DNA of 49,113 nt from Paracoccaceae bacterium (lineage in GTDB: Bacteria > Pseudomonadota > Alphaproteobacteria > Rhodobacterales > Rhodobacteraceae), in assembly GCA_022448925.1 (NCBI GenBank), contig JAKVCP010000019.1, positions 1 through 49,113 of the forward strand, read 5' to 3'. Positions 8,270 to 17,340 of this stretch are shown in pieces; the stretch's first letter is position 1, and each line of letters opens with the position of its first letter. The translations under genes and the position numbers were made by a program. The notes below the pieces were generated by a model that was given only the letters and a program-made list of their open reading frames with translations, made no database searches and had not been told where the DNA came from.

Positions 8270-9667
8270 ATGCCGAACCCGATAGCCTTTATGATGTTGG
8301 CCATTTGGCCGCTGGTGGCGGTTGCGCTGTTTCGCAAGCTGCCGGCAGATCGCGCCGTAATCATCACACTTTTGGCGGGCTACCTGATTTTGCCCGAACC
8401 GCCAGCAGTGTTTGACCTGCCGCTGATGCCCCCGCTGAACAAGCACAACGTTCCAGCTGTTGCGGCCTTTGCCATAACGCTGTGGATGTATGGCGCCAAG
8501 GGTTCCCTTCTGCCGCATTCAGCCATGGGTAAGGTCCTTGTGCTGACCTTTGTTTTTTCGCCCATCGCCACGGTTCTGACGAACGGAGAACCGGTGTTTT
8601 ATGGACAGGTCGGCCTCCCGGCGCTTGGCGCCAAGGATGCCATTGCGCTGATCCTGCAACAGGCGCTCATGATCTTGCCATTCCTGCTGGGACGACAGTT
8701 TCTTGCCTCTGGTGGGGCCCAGCGGGACATGTTGGTTGCCTTGGTCGTTGGTGGGCTGATCTATTCGTTGTTCATGTTGATCGAAATCCGGCTGTCACCT
8801 CAGTTGAATCTGTGGATCTATGGATATTATCAGCACTACTTTGGTCAATCCGTCCGTTTTGGTGGCTACCGACCGGTCGTATTCCTGTACCACGGTCTGT
8901 GGGTGGCCTTTTTCACGATGACCGCGGTGGCGGCGGCCTTTGCACTGTGGCGATCAGAAACCCTGTCCAAGACTTGGAAATGGCTGGCGGCGGGGCTGTA
9001 TCTGGCGTTGATTCTGGTGCTTGCCAAATCTCTTGGGGCGCTGTTGCTGGCATTTGTCGTGATCCCGCCCATCGTCCTGTTAAGCCGCACGGGGCAAATC
9101 AAGCTGGCCATCGTGATTGGTGTTGCCGCAATCGCCTATCCTATCCTCAAGGGCGTTGATCTTGTGCCTCAGCAGTGGCTGTTGGATCAGGCGGCCTCGA
9201 TTGATCCCGATCGCGCAGCCTCACTTGATTTTCGTTTCACCAATGAAAACACGCTGCTGGCACGCGCGTATGAAAAGGCGGTCTTTGGTTGGGGGAACTG
9301 GGGGCGCAATCACATCCTCGATCCGGTGTCTGGCAATATTCTGACGGTGACGGACGGACGCTGGATCATTGTGATTGGCGTCTATGGATGGGTTGGATTC
9401 TTGGCTGAGTTCGGCCTTTTGATCTTGCCTTTGATACTGCTGTGGCGCGAAACCTCGGTCGCGCAGGACGTCCGGATTTCCCCCTACATCGCCCCCTTGT
9501 CGCTGATCCTGGCCATCAATCTGGCCGATATGTTGCCCAATGCAACGCTTACTCCGCTGACCTGGCTTCTGGCCGGGGCCCTTGTCGGATACGCAGAGCA
9601 TCTGCGCGCGCTGCGACTCAAGCACAAATCTCCGGTGATTGGACTGCGATGGCAATCCATCATGTAA
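8270..9667 (+). CDS. O-antigen/EPS polymerase-like integral membrane protein (Wzy-type)
   Basis: 465 residues with about 11-12 hydrophobic segments. One large loop lies around residues 300-360 (QWLLDQAASIDPDRAASLDF; NENTLLARAYEKAVFGWGN), which is the layout of O-antigen ligase/polymerase family proteins. NENTLLARAYEKAVFGWG-N, with a run of charged residues next to a membrane segment, resembles the conserved loop of Wzy-like proteins. It probably polymerises lipid-linked repeat units on the periplasmic side. It is the first gene of a pair with the GT4 gene 12 nt downstream and heads the EPS region. Sequence conservation in this family is low, so polymerase versus ligase cannot be separated. 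Confidence 0.7.
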   Translation: MPNPIAFMMLAIWPLVAVALFRKLPADRAVIITLLAGYLILPEPPAVFDLPLMPPLNKHNVPAVAAFAITLWMYGAKGSLLPHSAMGKVLVLTFVFSPIATVLTNGEPVFYGQVGLPALGAKDAIALILQQALMILPFLLGRQFLASGGAQRDMLVALVVGGLIYSLFMLIEIRLSPQLNLWIYGYYQHYFGQSVRFGGYRPVVFLYHGLWVAFFTMTAVAAAFALWRSETLSKTWKWLAAGLYLALILVLAKSLGALLLAFVVIPPIVLLSRTGQIKLAIVIGVAAIAYPILKGVDLVPQQWLLDQAASIDPDRAASLDFRFTNENTLLARAYEKAVFGWGNWGRNHILDPVSGNILTVTDGRWIIVIGVYGWVGFLAEFGLLILPLILLWRETSVAQDVRISPYIAPLSLILAINLADMLPNATLTPLTWLLAGALVGYAEHLRALRLKHKSPVIGLRWQSIM

Positions 9668-9679
9668 AGGGTTTCTGAG

Positions 9680-10960
9680 ATGCATCGTCGTCCCCGCGTG
9701 CTGGCCATTGCCGAGGCAGCCAACCCCGAATGGGTCAGCGTGCCTTTGGTTGGGTGGTCGCTGGCGACAGCGCTGCGCAGGGTGGCTGATGTGCACATCG
9801 TCACGCAGGTGCGCAACCGCGCTGCTTTTTTACGGGCTGGCCTGACAGAGGGCCGCGATTTCACGGCCATCGACTCAGAGGCCTTTGCCCGGCCGCTCTG
9901 GAACCTTGCCGAAAAGCTGCGCATGGGTGAAGGCAAAGGCTGGACCACGCTGCAGGCGATCAATGCGGTGTCTTATCCCTATTTCGAACGCTTGGTCTGG
10001 CGCCAGTTCGGCGCACGCATTCAGGCTGGGGATTGGGACATCGTCCATCGCATCACCCCGCTCAGCCCGACGATTTCCAGCACGCTTTCCGGGCGGTGTG
10101 CCCGTGCCGGCGTTCCCTTCGTTCTTGGCCCGTTGAACGGCGGTGTGCCCTGGCCCAAGGGCTTTGATGCAGAGAGGCGGCGCGAAAAAGAATGGCTGTC
10201 CTATGTCCGCTCAGTCTACAGACTGCTGCCCGGCAGCCGAGCGACTTTTACCAAGGCTTCTGCCATTCTTGTCGGTTCGGCGCATACCGCAAGCGAGCTG
10301 CCTTCAGCGGTCAAGGATCACACGATCTACATTCCCGAAAACGGCATCGATCCGGTGCGGTTCAACCGGACCGCCGCGCCTGATGACACTGTTCTGCGCG
10401 CCGTCTTTCTGGGCCGGCTGGTGCCCTACAAGGGTGCCGACATGCTGTTGACCGCCGCCACGCCTCTATTGCGCGACGGCCGCATGACCCTGGAGATCGT
10501 TGGTGATGGCCCCATGATGCCCGGGCTGCAAGCACAGGCACAGGGGCTGCGCGGCGTCACCTTTCATGGTTGGAAAGCCCACGAGGATGTGCAGGATATT
10601 CTCGCCCGGTGTCACGTTCTGTCCTTTCCGTCGATCCGCGAGTTCGGCGGCGGCGTGGTGCTAGAGGCCATGGCCCTGGGTGTTGTGCCTCTGGTGGTTG
10701 ACTACGCCGGTCCCGGAGAGTTGGTCACGCCGGATGTGGGCTTTAAGGTTCCAGTCGGCTCACGGCACCAAATCATGCAGGCCTTTGGCGCAGAGCTTGA
10801 GCGACTGGCGCGCAACCCAGCGGCGCTGAAGCCTGTCGCAGCGGCGGCCAGAGCGCGGATCGAAAGTGATTTCACCTGGGCACGAAAGGCAGAGCAGGTG
10901 AAGGCTGTCTATGACTGGATACAGAAGCACCGCCCGCCGCAAAAACCGAACTTCTTTTGA
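9680..10960 (+). CDS. GT4-family glycosyltransferase
   Basis: 426-residue GT-B fold glycosyltransferase. The N-terminal half (1-~200) is a variable acceptor domain with RVLAIAEAANPEWVSVPLVG at the start. The C-terminal half holds the nucleotide-sugar site: AVFLGRLVPYKGADMLL, LEIVGDGPMMPGL, then SFPSIREFGGGVVLEAMALG, which contains the E-x7-E motif of GT4 retaining enzymes. No signal peptide or membrane segment, so it acts at the cytoplasmic face on a lipid-linked acceptor. It follows the polymerase gene by 12 nt and is presumably co-transcribed. Sugar specificity cannot be read. Confidence 0.88.
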   Translation: MHRRPRVLAIAEAANPEWVSVPLVGWSLATALRRVADVHIVTQVRNRAAFLRAGLTEGRDFTAIDSEAFARPLWNLAEKLRMGEGKGWTTLQAINAVSYPYFERLVWRQFGARIQAGDWDIVHRITPLSPTISSTLSGRCARAGVPFVLGPLNGGVPWPKGFDAERRREKEWLSYVRSVYRLLPGSRATFTKASAILVGSAHTASELPSAVKDHTIYIPENGIDPVRFNRTAAPDDTVLRAVFLGRLVPYKGADMLLTAATPLLRDGRMTLEIVGDGPMMPGLQAQAQGLRGVTFHGWKAHEDVQDILARCHVLSFPSIREFGGGVVLEAMALGVVPLVVDYAGPGELVTPDVGFKVPVGSRHQIMQAFGAELERLARNPAALKPVAAAARARIESDFTWARKAEQVKAVYDWIQKHRPPQKPNFF

Positions 10961-11052
10961 GGCGTGCTGTGTCAAGCAGGCATGAAGGTCGCCTTTGCCA
11001 GATCACAGCCGGAAAGAGCGGGTCCTGACCGGCATCGACGGTTCTGATGCAT

Positions 11053-11553
11053 CTATGCACCGACACCCGAAACCACCCGCGCCGGAATTCCCGCCACAGT
11101 CGTCCCGGCTGGCACATCGCGCGTGACCACTGCATTGGCCCCGATCACTGCGTGATCACCGACTTTCAGCGGCCCAATCAATTTGGCGCCGGCGCCAACG
11201 TCAACGTGGCCGCCCAGCTCAACAGCGCCCGCAAGGGTGACTTGGTGAAAAATCATGCAGTTCACGCCGATTTTTGCATCTGGATGGATGATAATTCCTG
11301 TCGGGTGGGTCAGACGCAGGCCGCCTCCGATCTGGGTGTTCAGGTGGATCTCACATTGCGTCACCACTGACCAGAACAGATGGTTCAGCGCCCAATAACG
11401 CGAGATCCAACGCGAAATCACGCCACCCTGCGCCCGCGCCGCCTGATATCGGCGGACGGCACGCAACAGTTTTCCGGCCGGATCCCAGAACCGGCGGACC
11501 GCTTCGCGCGACCAGTCTGGGTCTGATGCTGATATGCTGATGTCCTGTGTCAC
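11053..11553 (-). CDS. hexapeptide-repeat acetyltransferase (serine acetyltransferase-like)
   Basis: 166 residues from GTG 11553, which has CGGAG ~7 nt upstream; the frame is open back to 11607. The C-terminal ~100 residues form a left-handed beta helix with hexapeptide repeats (GGGLRLTHPTGIIIHPDA, VDVGAGAKLIGPLKVGDHAV, IGANAVVTRDVPAGTTVAG). His in LTHPTG and IFHQVTL matches the CysE-like catalytic position. In an EPS locus such short CysE-like proteins usually acetylate sugars rather than serine. It is convergent with the GT4 gene (92 nt gap) and divergent from the OafA-type gene, with a strong palindrome between them. Confidence 0.85.
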   Translation of the reverse strand: MTQDISISASDPDWSREAVRRFWDPAGKLLRAVRRYQAARAQGGVISRWISRYWALNHLFWSVVTQCEIHLNTQIGGGLRLTHPTGIIIHPDAKIGVNCMIFHQVTLAGAVELGGHVDVGAGAKLIGPLKVGDHAVIGANAVVTRDVPAGTTVAGIPARVVSGVGA

Positions 11554-11618
11554 GCGGGCTCCGGTTTGGTGAAGGCTTAGCCTGTCTGTGCGGCAAGATA
11601 ATGGCAAGTGAACAGAAA

Positions 11619-11640
11619 CAATCGTGAAATTTCACGATTG
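11619..11640. promoter_or_regulatory. perfect 22-bp palindrome in divergent promoter region, candidate operator
   Basis: The half-site CAATCGTGAAA is followed directly by its exact reverse complement, TTTCACGATTG. An outer AACAG (11611-11615) and CTGTT (11641-11645) extend the symmetry with a 3-nt offset. It lies 65 nt upstream of the acetyltransferase start and 132 nt upstream of the acyltransferase start, which is a natural position for a dimeric regulator controlling both O-acylation genes. No T-tract follows on either strand, so it is not a classic terminator. Confidence 0.65.
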
Positions 11641-11772
11641 CTGTTACCAATTGAGAAACACCTTGGGGAGTGGCCAAAAGATTCCAACCTCTATTCATAT
11701 TATCGCCCGGTTTGTGCAGCACCCTGAACACCTTGTCCCGGGTGCCGCATTTTCTGAAGCGGCCCGGGCGCC

Positions 11773-13854
11773 ATGAGTTCTGTGAAAGGTAAAGGCAAGT
11801 CCATGCCATTGGGGGGCCCTCAAAACATGTCGCCGGGTTACCGGCCCGAAATCGATGGTTTGCGCGCTTTCGCGGTGCTTTCGGTTGTGTTGTATCACTT
11901 CCGCATTCCCGGTTTTGGTGGGGGCTTTGTCGGTGTTGATGTCTTTTTCGTGATCTCGGGCTTTCTTATTGGCGGTTTGTTGTGGTCCGAATACCGCAGC
12001 ACCGGCAGCCTTGTGCTGCGTCGATTTTACATCCGGCGTTTTCGTCGTTTGGCCCCGGCCTATTTCGCCATGGCGCTGGGCAGCACCGCGCTTGCCTGGG
12101 TTATTCTGCTGCCTTTTGAGTTTCGGGAATATGGCAAGGCGCTGATCGCCGCGACGGTGTATCTGTCGAATGTTTTTTTCTATCGTGGGGCGGGGTATTT
12201 TGACACGGCCTCAGAGGACAAGCCTCTGCTGCACACCTGGTCTCTGTCCGTCGAAGAGCAGTTTTATATTTTCCTGCCTTTGTCCCTGGTGCTGCTGGCG
12301 CGCTGGCCGCGGCTTTTGTTGCCCATTCTGATGACGATTGGTGCGGGATCATTGGCGCTTTGCATCTGGATCACGCCCAGCTCACCGACCGCGGCGTTTT
12401 ATCTTTTCCCTTTCCGGGCTTGGGAACTCTTCGCCGGTGTTCTGCTTGCGATCTGGGGACACGAACGCGATCGAAGCTGGTCGCGTTTCGGCTGGCTGTC
12501 CGGCCTTGGCCTTTTCCTGATCGCCAGTTCTGTTGTCCTTGTCCGCCCCGGGCCCCAGTTTCCCGGGATGATCGCGCTGATCCCAGTCATAGGGACCCTG
12601 CTGGTGTTGGGCCACAGCAGAGCGCAGGGCAGCGTCAATGATATACTACGGTCCCCCGTGGCCGTCTTTTTCGGCTTGATCTCCTATTCGCTGTACCTGT
12701 GGCATTGGCCGGTTTTGACCTTGTCGCACTATCTGCGCGATGCCTATTCATCGTCGCTTGAGGTGATCGCGTGGATGGCGCTTTGTGTGCTTTTGGCCTG
12801 GGTGTCCTGGCGCCTGATCGAGAATCCGATCCGGCAGGCTGCTGGGCTGCCGGGCTGGTCTGTCCTTGGCGGCGCCGCGCTTGGCTCTGTTTGCCTGCTG
12901 GTGATCGGGGGACTGATCTATAAACGAGATGGCGTGCCCGACCGGTTTGGCTCTGAGGCGACGATCCATATTCGCGCCTCGGCGGATTTTCTACAGGATT
13001 GGAGCCGCTGCACCACGCCGGACAACGGCCCTCATGCCGGGCTTGAAATCTGCCCGATCGGCCCTGATGGACCACCCAGAGTTCTTGTCTGGGGCGACAG
13101 CCACGTGCGGGCAATGAAAGAGGGTCTGGATCTTGCTGCCCACGAATCCGCGACACCTGGATTGATCATCTGGCGTGCCGGATGTCCGCCACTGACCGGT
13201 CTGCGCAAGATCGAAAGCGCAGCAACCCCATATCAGGACTTTGAGTGTGAAAATGCCACGCTGCAGATCAAGCAAAGCCTTGCCAGCATGACTGATCTGG
13301 ACACCGTTCTGCTGATCGGACGGTGGGCCTATTACGCCAGTGGAACAGGCGTTGGCCTGGATGCGCAGAATACAATTCAAATTTTGCCCGCCCGTGGCGC
13401 TGTTGATCTGAATCGCACTCAAGAGGACCTGCTTAAATCTGCCGCACGCGCGACTGTTTCGAACATGCTTGATCATGTTGACCATGTTGCAGTGCTGCGC
13501 CAACCCCCCGAGATTCCCTATTACGATTCACGCGCGGCGGCACGCGCTGCTGCGCATGCGGGCCTGCCGATGGCAGGGGCCAAGTCCGTTGTGTCACAGG
13601 TCCCGATCCAGCAGATCACGCAACGTGCCACGCGCGGCGACGGAGTTTTTCGTGATATGGCAGAACAGGGCATTATCACCTGGATCGATCCATGGGGCCA
13701 ACTCTGCGATGATTCTGTCTGTAACGCTTTGCATCAAGAGACCGGCTATTATTTTGATAACAACCATTTGACAAACTCCGCAGCGGTAGCCTTGCGGGAC
13801 ATTTTCAGCCCTGTTCTTGCCCGTCGCGCCAAGGCTTTGGGAGCAAACGAATGA
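11773..13854 (+). CDS. OafA-type membrane O-acyltransferase with C-terminal SGNH domain
   Basis: 693 residues. Residues ~20-370 form an acyltransferase-3 domain with about ten membrane segments: YRPEIDGLRAFAVLSVVLYH with the catalytic His, FVGVDVFFVISGFLI, RRFYIRRFRRLAPAYF and HTWSLSVEEQFYIF. A periplasmic SGNH domain follows (~420-690) with GDSHVRAMK (nucleophile Ser) and a late DNNHLTNSAA (His). This AT3-SGNH architecture transfers acetyl or similar groups to extracytoplasmic polysaccharide. Internal ATGs at 11803 and 11827 could also serve as start, since the conserved part begins at the second. The stop overlaps the next start (ATGA), coupling it to the GMC oxidoreductase. Confidence 0.9.
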   Translation: MSSVKGKGKSMPLGGPQNMSPGYRPEIDGLRAFAVLSVVLYHFRIPGFGGGFVGVDVFFVISGFLIGGLLWSEYRSTGSLVLRRFYIRRFRRLAPAYFAMALGSTALAWVILLPFEFREYGKALIAATVYLSNVFFYRGAGYFDTASEDKPLLHTWSLSVEEQFYIFLPLSLVLLARWPRLLLPILMTIGAGSLALCIWITPSSPTAAFYLFPFRAWELFAGVLLAIWGHERDRSWSRFGWLSGLGLFLIASSVVLVRPGPQFPGMIALIPVIGTLLVLGHSRAQGSVNDILRSPVAVFFGLISYSLYLWHWPVLTLSHYLRDAYSSSLEVIAWMALCVLLAWVSWRLIENPIRQAAGLPGWSVLGGAALGSVCLLVIGGLIYKRDGVPDRFGSEATIHIRASADFLQDWSRCTTPDNGPHAGLEICPIGPDGPPRVLVWGDSHVRAMKEGLDLAAHESATPGLIIWRAGCPPLTGLRKIESAATPYQDFECENATLQIKQSLASMTDLDTVLLIGRWAYYASGTGVGLDAQNTIQILPARGAVDLNRTQEDLLKSAARATVSNMLDHVDHVAVLRQPPEIPYYDSRAAARAAAHAGLPMAGAKSVVSQVPIQQITQRATRGDGVFRDMAEQGIITWIDPWGQLCDDSVCNALHQETGYYFDNNHLTNSAAVALRDIFSPVLARRAKALGANE

Positions 13855-15425
13855 GCCAGGCCCCGACGGATCCGGACTGGGATGTCATTGTTGTCGGCAC
13901 GGGTGTCGGCGGTGGAGTGGTCGGTCGTGCTCTCGCCGAAGCGGGTCAAAAGGTTCTGTTTCTCGAGAAGGGCCCCGCTGGATATCGGACTGAGCAACAT
14001 GGCCTGAACGATACGATATGGGATGGCAGGGCCCGTGAGGTTCGTGGATATTGGCCCGAACCGATCCACACGACGATCAATGGCCGTGACGCGTCCTTTT
14101 TTGCCCCTTTGGGGGCTGGTGTAGGTGGGTCCTCTGTCTTTTATGCCGCCACCCTGGAGCGGCCCGAGCGGCATGATCTTGATGCCCAACCTCAGTTCGC
14201 GCATCCGACCGGGGGATGGCCGGTGTCCTTTGACACGATGTCGCCCTGGTATGACAAAGCTGCCGACCTTTTCGCTCTTTCAGGCAGTCCTGACCCGCTG
14301 GGCAATGACCCGCCGCCCCCCCTGCGAGAGCCACCCGCAATGTCAGCTGCTGATGCCGCGTTGTTCAACGCCTTTGAAGCGGCAGGGCTGCACCCTTATC
14401 GCACCCATACCGCCGTGCGAAACATCAATGGCTGTCAGTCCTGTATGGGTTCAAAATGTCCAAAACCTTGCAAGATGGATGGTCGGTCCGCCGGGGTAGA
14501 GCCGGCACTTGCAAGCGGACATGCCACCTTGATCGACCGGTGCACCGTGACGCGTCTGCTGGGATCTGGCGATCGTATCGAGGGCGTCGAGGCGCGGCGT
14601 GAGGGGCAAACAGATGTGTTCCGCGCACGGACTTATGTGCTTGCTGGCGGTGCTTTGAATTCGCCGCGGCTTCTTATGGCCTCTGCCAATGACGCCTGGC
14701 CAGAGGGCTGTGCCAATTCCACGGGCCTCGTCGGCCGAAACCTGATGTTTCACCTCAATGAGATGATTGCCGTCTGGCCTCCAAGACACGCAGAGGCTTC
14801 TGGCCCCACACGGGCGATTTCGTTACGGGATCACTATGTGTTGAAGGGTCAGCGGATGGGCATGGTGCAGGCCATGGGGGTAGACGTCGGATACGGAGAG
14901 ATCCTGCACTACCTGGGCCAGATGGCCGACCGCTCGCGGTTTCGGCGAATGCCCGGGCTGCGGCCGATGTTGCGGCTGCCAGCCGGCATCGCAGCCCATG
15001 TTTTTGGCGCAGCCAAGATTTTTGTCGGTTTGCTTGAGGACATGCCCTATGCGGACAACCGCGTAACGTTTGATCCGGCCGCTCCTGACAGCATCTGCCT
15101 GTCCTATACTCTGCACCCTGAACTCATGGCGCGCAGAGGGCTGTTTCGCAAGATGCTCTATCGGGGATTCAAGGGACAGCGTCGTGTGTTTCTTGGCCTG
15201 TCTCCTGAGTTGAACTTCGGACACCCCAGCGGCACGCTGCGCTTTGGGTCTGATCCTGAGACATCGGTCTTGGATGCTGATTGCAAGGCGCATGACATCG
15301 ACAATCTATATGTCTCGGACGCCTCGTTCATGCCAACCTCCATGGGCGTAAACCCCAGTTTGACCATCGCGGCAAATGCTCTGCGTGTGGCCGAGGCTAT
15401 CCTACAAAAAGGACGCACGTCGTGA
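13851..15425 (+). CDS. GMC-family FAD-dependent oxidoreductase with a cysteine cluster
   Basis: 524 residues. An N-terminal FAD-binding Rossmann fold (DVIVVGTGVGGGVVGRALAE) is followed by GAGVGGSSVFYAA, YVLAGGALNSPRLLM and a C-terminal GMC block (HPSGTLRFG, then VSDASFMPTSMGVNPSLT) with the expected His/Asn pair. Residues C195, C198, C203 and C207 (C-x2-C-x4-C-x3-C) form a compact cysteine cluster that could bind an Fe-S centre or zinc. It oxidises an alcohol, probably a sugar or lipid; the substrate is unknown. It is sandwiched by 4-nt overlaps between the OafA-type acyltransferase and an SDR, so the three are one translational unit and probably act on the same molecule. Confidence 0.87.
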   Translation: MSQAPTDPDWDVIVVGTGVGGGVVGRALAEAGQKVLFLEKGPAGYRTEQHGLNDTIWDGRAREVRGYWPEPIHTTINGRDASFFAPLGAGVGGSSVFYAATLERPERHDLDAQPQFAHPTGGWPVSFDTMSPWYDKAADLFALSGSPDPLGNDPPPPLREPPAMSAADAALFNAFEAAGLHPYRTHTAVRNINGCQSCMGSKCPKPCKMDGRSAGVEPALASGHATLIDRCTVTRLLGSGDRIEGVEARREGQTDVFRARTYVLAGGALNSPRLLMASANDAWPEGCANSTGLVGRNLMFHLNEMIAVWPPRHAEASGPTRAISLRDHYVLKGQRMGMVQAMGVDVGYGEILHYLGQMADRSRFRRMPGLRPMLRLPAGIAAHVFGAAKIFVGLLEDMPYADNRVTFDPAAPDSICLSYTLHPELMARRGLFRKMLYRGFKGQRRVFLGLSPELNFGHPSGTLRFGSDPETSVLDADCKAHDIDNLYVSDASFMPTSMGVNPSLTIAANALRVAEAILQKGRTS

Positions 15426-16192
15426 TCGATGCCTTGTCTCAGACCAAAGTTGCGGTGGTCACCGGGGCCGGGTCAGGCCTGGGCCGTGCACTGGCCGTCG
15501 GTTTGACCGGGCAGGGCATGACGGTTGTTGGGTTCGGACGACGTTTGGCAGAACTTGAGGTGACACAAACGCTGTGCGCTGATAGCAGGTTTATGCCTAT
15601 GGCCGTGAATGTCGAAGATGTGGATGCCGTCGATCAGGCGTTTGCCCATATCGAGACAGCGATAGGCCCCGTCACACTTTTGATCAACAACGCGGCCGTG
15701 TATCCGCGACGGGATTTTCTTGAAGAAACTGCTGCCAGTTTCATGAGGACCGTTACAACAAATCTTGGCGGCACTGTGGCCTGCAGCCGCGCCGCTCTGC
15801 GTGGCATGGTTGCCCGCGGTCAGGGGCGCATCCTGAATGTGGCCACCTTTGCGGACATCGCGCCTGTGCCGACCGCCTCGGCATATTCCGTGTCAAAAGG
15901 TGCTGCGCGCATCCTGACGCGTGCCATGGTTGCCGATCTGGGTGACAGGTTTCCAGGGATCGTGATCAACGATTGGATGCCGGGAATGTTACAGACCCGG
16001 ATGGGCATTTCGGATGGGCTGCCTCCTGAGGTTGCAGCGGCATGGGGTGTTCGGCTGGCGCTGATGACCGACCCCTCGTTAAACGGATCTGTGTTTGAAA
16101 AGGATTGCGAACTGCTGCCTGGCCGCGGCCTGAAACGAAAAATCAAAGATCTTCTGTTGTTGCGAAAAAGGGCGAAACCACGGCGACTTTGA
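15422..16192 (+). CDS. short-chain dehydrogenase/reductase
   Basis: 256 residues starting at GTG 15422, which overlaps the GMC stop (GTGA), with AAAGGA ~8 nt before it. Cofactor motif VTGAGSGLGRAL, NNAAVYP, and active site YSVSK define a classical SDR. The residue 13 before the catalytic Tyr, normally Ser, is Thr (NVATFADIA). A basic C-terminal tail (LKRKIKDLLLLRKRAKPRRL) is longer than usual and may touch the membrane. Likely the partner of the GMC enzyme: one oxidises a hydroxyl, the other reduces the resulting carbonyl, giving an epimerisation-like edit. That pairing is inference. Confidence 0.87.
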   Translation: MIDALSQTKVAVVTGAGSGLGRALAVGLTGQGMTVVGFGRRLAELEVTQTLCADSRFMPMAVNVEDVDAVDQAFAHIETAIGPVTLLINNAAVYPRRDFLEETAASFMRTVTTNLGGTVACSRAALRGMVARGQGRILNVATFADIAPVPTASAYSVSKGAARILTRAMVADLGDRFPGIVINDWMPGMLQTRMGISDGLPPEVAAAWGVRLALMTDPSLNGSVFEKDCELLPGRGLKRKIKDLLLLRKRAKPRRL

Positions 16193-16278
16193 CAGTGTGT
16201 CGTTGGGCTGCGCTGCTGTGATTCGCAAAGTTCGGCCCTTCGAATGACTGGTTTAGATCATCAGAGCCCCGAAAATCA

Positions 16279-17046
16279 TCAGGCTGTACGACGATTTCCT
16301 GCCCGCTGCGAAAGCGCGTTGCGAATCTGTCCGGGCAAGATTGCAAGGCATTGCGCGTAGCGCGGCACCAGGCGGCGTGGGCTGGTCACCATACGCCAGG
16401 CCCATTCCATTGCGATGCGTCGGACCCACAATGGCGCGCGTTCCTGCGCCCCCGACAGGAAGTCAAGTCCCGCACCCACACAGACGAAGCCGACGCTTGG
16501 GGCATATCTGCGCCCCTCGGCGGCGAACATCTCTTGCTTGGGCGCACCCAAGGCGACAAAGCACATTCCGATATCTGCTTCGTTTAGAGCGTCAAACACC
16601 CTTTTCGCGTCACGCCCCTTTGGGTCGAAGTCATATCCCGGAGAAATCATCCGGACCACTCGAAGACCTTCAACCTTTTGTTTTATATATGTTTTTGCAG
16701 CGGACAGGGTGTCGTCTGTACTGCCAACAAGCGCCACATTTATGCCCTCAGCCGATGCGATCCGCGACAGGGGCAAGATGGAATCGGATCCCGGAATCAA
16801 TTCAACCGGTTTGCGGGCAAGCCGGGAGGTCCAGACTATTGGATTTCCATCAGCCACAATCAGATCATGCGCCGCGTAGGCCACGCGGAATTCCGCATTG
16901 TCAGCCAACTTTACCAAGTGATCCATATTCAGGGTTGCCAAGGCAAATCCCCTGCGCGACCTCAACCGCTCGCGCACACGTTCAAGCAATGCCGCCGAAG
17001 TCGGCACATTGACCCTGACACGAAACTCTTTCCCGAAATACTCCAT
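16279..17046 (-). CDS. WecB/TagA/CpsF-family (GT26) glycosyltransferase
   Basis: 255 residues from ATG 17046 (GGCGGG ~7 nt upstream; a TTG directly before it could also be read). Family blocks are LATLNMDHLVKLADN, IVADGNPIVWTSRL, FVALGAPKQEMFA, CVGAGLDFLSGAQERAPLW and RIAMEWAWRMVTSPRRL, with an amphipathic C-terminus that binds membrane in this family. GT26 enzymes transfer N-acetylmannosamine(-uronate) or glucosyl units to undecaprenyl-linked sugars early in repeat-unit assembly. It is convergent with the SDR gene (86 nt, no clear terminator) and divergent from the Gfo/Idh/MocA gene. Confidence 0.92.
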   Translation of the reverse strand: MEYFGKEFRVRVNVPTSAALLERVRERLRSRRGFALATLNMDHLVKLADNAEFRVAYAAHDLIVADGNPIVWTSRLARKPVELIPGSDSILPLSRIASAEGINVALVGSTDDTLSAAKTYIKQKVEGLRVVRMISPGYDFDPKGRDAKRVFDALNEADIGMCFVALGAPKQEMFAAEGRRYAPSVGFVCVGAGLDFLSGAQERAPLWVRRIAMEWAWRMVTSPRRLVPRYAQCLAILPGQIRNALSQRAGNRRTA

Positions 17047-17340
17047 CAATATCCCGCCGGTCGCAGGCCTCCATCACGTGATCGTACGGGCTGGCATGGC
17101 CCAAGTCTATAAAAAGCCAGACTCGGGCGGATGTTTGTCACCATTGCGGCCCGCTTCTGCACAATGCCAATTTCGCCACACAGACGTTCACTATTTGCGA
17201 ACATTCGTCGAACTATTGCCCATTTTCGGCGTTTATCTTGGCGAGCAAAGGGACGACTGTGAGTACTGCTTGCGCGGACCAGTGCTATGTTGCCATTTGC
17301 GGATCACGGTCCGCGCCCCGTTCAAAGGATTGCCGTCCCG

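Noticed and set aside
11619-11640. Palindrome as an intrinsic terminator
   Set aside because: It lies in a divergent, not convergent, gap, has no loop (uninterrupted symmetry) and no T-tract follows on either strand.
17199-17213. GAAC-N7-GAAC, matching the alphaproteobacterial SOS (LexA) box on the minus strand
   Set aside because: Eight fixed bases are expected about once by chance in a window of this size, and neither neighbouring gene (GT26, Gfo/Idh/MocA) is a known SOS gene.
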